Shown here: piece by piece, positions 62,248 to 64,000 of the stretch
Position numbering within the stretch: the stretch's first letter is position 1
Layout: the number at the start of each line of letters is the position of its first letter
Origin: Candidatus Thiothrix anitrata
GTDB lineage: Bacteria > Pseudomonadota > Gammaproteobacteria > Thiotrichales > Thiotrichaceae
Assembly (NCBI RefSeq): GCF_017901155.1
Contig: NZ_CP072800.1
Coordinates: 2,569,283 to 2,633,282, forward strand
Length of the DNA: 64,000 nt
Direction: 5' to 3'
Position numbers and translations under genes: made by a program
The notes under the pieces: model-generated
What the model was told of the DNA's origin: nothing
Database searches by the model: none
What the model saw: the letters and a program-made list of their open reading frames with translations, nothing else

Positions 62248-62799
62248 ATGAAAAAACAACTATTAATTGCAGCTCTTGCTGCATTGCAAAGTCCTACTAT
62301 CTTGGCAGACGGTTTCTTTGGCACATCTGAAAGCAGCTCGGAGAGTGGATTTTATGGTGGTGGCGGCATAGGTCAAACAAGCTTGGAATGCGACGGTTGT
62401 AATACAACAAATTGGAAACTATTTGGTGGTTATAAAGTATCCAAAAATGTTTCCATAGAAGGTGGTTACTACAACATTATCGATGCAAAAAAAGAGATTG
62501 CTCCTGGAGCTGACGCAGATGTCGCTGTAACGGGTTTGGGGTTGGCTGGAATTGCTTCATTTCCTGTTTCCGATGACGTAGAAATATTCGGTAAGGTTGG
62601 TGTTATGAAGTGGGATATTGAAGCGAAAGTTACAGGTGTTCCAACATCGATAAACTCTGATGGTACCGATTTATTAGTAGGAGCAGGCGGGATGTACAAA
62701 ATGGATGAAAACTGGGGTGTTCGTGGTGAATACGAACGTATTGGTGGTGATATAAAAGCCAATATGTACTCTGTTGGTGCGGTTTTCTCAACACTCTAA
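62248..62799 (+). CDS. Outer-membrane beta-barrel protein
   Basis: The 183-residue protein has a signal peptide (QLLIAALAALQSPTILA) and amphipathic strands ending in aromatic residues (GFYGGGGIGQ, WKLFGGYKVSKNVSIEGGYYNI, VEIFGKVGVMKWDIEAKV, LLVGAGGMYKMDENWGVRGEYERIG, MYSVGAVFSTL). This is an OmpA-like eight-stranded barrel. A CDGC pair may be disulfide-bonded. It lies between fmdB and aspS, which are normally adjacent. Confidence 0.82.
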   Translation: MKKQLLIAALAALQSPTILADGFFGTSESSSESGFYGGGGIGQTSLECDGCNTTNWKLFGGYKVSKNVSIEGGYYNIIDAKKEIAPGADADVAVTGLGLAGIASFPVSDDVEIFGKVGVMKWDIEAKVTGVPTSINSDGTDLLVGAGGMYKMDENWGVRGEYERIGGDIKANMYSVGAVFSTL

Positions 62800-62810
62800 A
62801 CCGATTACTG

Positions 62811-62844
62811 GGCATGGCAGCATTATCTTGTCATGCCCTTGGTT
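62811..62844 (+). terminator. Hairpin after the beta-barrel gene
   Basis: GGGCATG pairs with CATGCCC across a loop, followed by TTGGTTTTC. It probably ends the barrel-gene transcript. Confidence 0.6.
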
Positions 62845-62957
62845 TTCTTCGCTGATTCACGCTTGCACACTCGCTTATCAAAGCTTAACATTCCCGCCTT
62901 TACAAAATAAGTCTCCTAGCTTAAGTGCCTAGAAGTAGATCGAAATAGGAATTAGCG

Positions 62958-64000
62958 ATGCGTAGCCATTATTGCGGGCAGGTGGATGAAGCCCTGCTAG
63001 ACCAGCAAGTGACTTTGTGCGGATGGGTAAACCGTCGGCGTGACCACGGCGGTGTTATTTTTATCGACTTACGTGACCGTGAAGGTTTAGTGCAAGTGGT
63101 ATTTGACCCCGATCGTGCTGAAGTTTTTCAAACAGCCGAGCGCGTGCGTAATGAATACGTGCTGCAAGTCGTGGCAAAAGTGCGTCGCCGCCCTGCCGGA
63201 ACTGAAAACGCTAATTTACGCAGCGGTCAAGTCGAACTGTTGGGCTTGGAATTAAAGGTGCTGAACGAAGCCGTTACCCCGCCCTTCCAGTTAGACGAAG
63301 AAAACGTTGGTGAAGAAACCCGTTTAACTTACCGCTATATTGATTTGCGCCGTCCTGAAATGCAAAAGCGGATGCAAACTCGTGCGAAAGTTACCGGCTT
63401 TTTGCGGCGTTTCCTCGAAGATCACGGCTTTTTAGACATTGAAACTCCGATGTTGACCAAAGCGACCCCTGAAGGTGCGCGTGATTATCTCGTGCCTAGT
63501 CGCACCCATCCGGGATCATTCTTCGCCCTGCCCCAGTCACCACAGTTGTTTAAGCAATTGCTGATGATGTCAGGCATGGATCGTTACTACCAGTTTGCAC
63601 GTTGCTTCCGTGACGAAGATTTGCGCGCAGATCGTCAGCCTGAATTCACCCAGTTGGATATTGAAACGTCCTTTATGGATGACAATGCCATTATGGGCTT
63701 GATGGAAGAAATGATGCGAGCAACGTTCAAGGAAACTTTGGGCGTTGAATTACCTAACCCGTTACCTCGGATGGCTTACTCAGAAGCCATGCATCGCTTT
63801 GGTTCTGACAAGCCGGATATGCGGATTCCATTGGAATTCATCGAAGTCAGTGACTTGATGGAAAACGTCGAGTTCAAGGTGTTTTCCGCGCCTGCTAAAG
63901 ACCCTGACAGCCGCGTAGTAGCGATGCGTTTACCGCAAGGTGGCGAACTGTCCCGTAAAGAAATCGACGATTACACCGCGTTTGTAGGGCGTTACGGTGC
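62958..64000 (+). CDS. aspS: Aspartyl-tRNA synthetase, N-terminal part (partial)
   Basis: The gene starts at 62958 with AGGA 11 bases upstream and runs off the right edge (about 347 residues visible). The OB-fold anticodon domain ([32 protein letters not shown]), bacterial class II motif 1 region, [42 protein letters not shown] and [18 protein letters not shown] are present. It charges tRNA-Asp. Confidence 0.95.
   Translation, partial: MRSHYCGQVDEALLDQQVTLCGWVNRRRDHGGVIFIDLRDREGLVQVVFDPDRAEVFQTAERVRNEYVLQVVAKVRRRPAGTENANLRSGQVELLGLELKVLNEAVTPPFQLDEENVGEETRLTYRYIDLRRPEMQKRMQTRAKVTGFLRRFLEDHGFLDIETPMLTKATPEGARDYLVPSRTHPGSFFALPQSPQLFKQLLMMSGMDRYYQFARCFRDEDLRADRQPEFTQLDIETSFMDDNAIMGLMEEMMRATFKETLGVELPNPLPRMAYSEAMHRFGSDKPDMRIPLEFIEVSDLMENVEFKVFSAPAKDPDSRVVAMRLPQGGELSRKEIDDYTAFVGRYG

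Overview
This window is chromosomal DNA from a gammaproteobacterial sulfur oxidiser, most likely a Thiothrix-like member of the Thiotrichales. The best evidence is the aprM-aprB-aprA set (membrane-anchored, dissimilatory-type adenylylsulfate reductase of sulfur oxidisers). Typical gammaproteobacterial gene orders support this: cmk-rpsA-ihfB-lapB-pyrF, hflD-mnmA-nudJ, clpS-clpA-infA and fabD-fabG-acpP-fabF-pabB-pabC-mltG-tmk-holB-pilZ. The genus is inferred from these genes; no 16S rRNA gene is present. I saw no tRNA, rRNA or CRISPR array.

Layout. 1-1.2 kb: end of a methyltransferase, a YchJ-like protein and a PqiC-like lipoprotein. 1.2-6 kb: tandem glycine riboswitch, terminator and gcvT-gcvH-gcvP. 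6-7.9 kb: accessory island with a small secreted protein, a two-gene HNH nuclease module and an orphan. 7.9-12.4 kb: aprMBA followed by three little-known genes (one FKBP-like, one of 53 aa). 12.4-22.4 kb: a Crp-family regulator, Mrp, a TPR lipoprotein with nearly identical 144-bp repeats, LEA-like lipoprotein, dcd, Fe-alcohol dehydrogenase and a kinase-like protein. 22.4-31.3 kb: PBP1B, lipoprotein, DinG/YoaA helicase, tsaB, epmB, phosphatase, DUF423, rsmJ, bolA. 31.4-38.3 kb: a complete MoxR-DUF58-DUF4381-BatA-BatB/C-BatD operon. 38.3-49 kb: queF, cmk, rpsA, ihfB, lapB, pyrF, hflD, mnmA, nudJ, clpS, clpA, infA. 49-57.7 kb: fatty-acid synthesis, PABA, murein and replication operon ending in pilZ. 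57.7-60.35 kb: a 2.6-kb mobile element. 60.4-64 kb: two linked minus-strand genes, fmdB, a beta-barrel protein and the start of aspS.

The most interesting structure is the 2613-bp element at 57715-60347. A 20-bp direct repeat bounds it. The right copy sits in a good match to a dif site, with XerC arm, 6-bp centre and XerD arm; the left copy keeps the XerC arm and centre but has a non-XerD arm. Inside are a dual-tyrosine HUH rolling-circle initiator of the filamentous-phage type, a small unknown gene translationally coupled to it, an opposite-strand 99-codon ORF resembling DUF3653/XafT-type Xer activators, and about 880 bp of hairpin-rich non-coding DNA. No coat, Zot or adsorption genes are present. 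This is the layout expected of an IMEX (integrative mobile element exploiting Xer), comparable to the TLC satellite phage of Vibrio cholerae.

A second theme is a dispersed palindromic repeat of about 45 bp, rich in G-runs. It lies in the variable stem of the second glycine-riboswitch aptamer, between gcvH and gcvP, and in frame inside gcvP, with a further copy before the TPR lipoprotein gene. Related G/C-rich palindromes lie at several other gene ends. Several copies have a G-quadruplex pattern.
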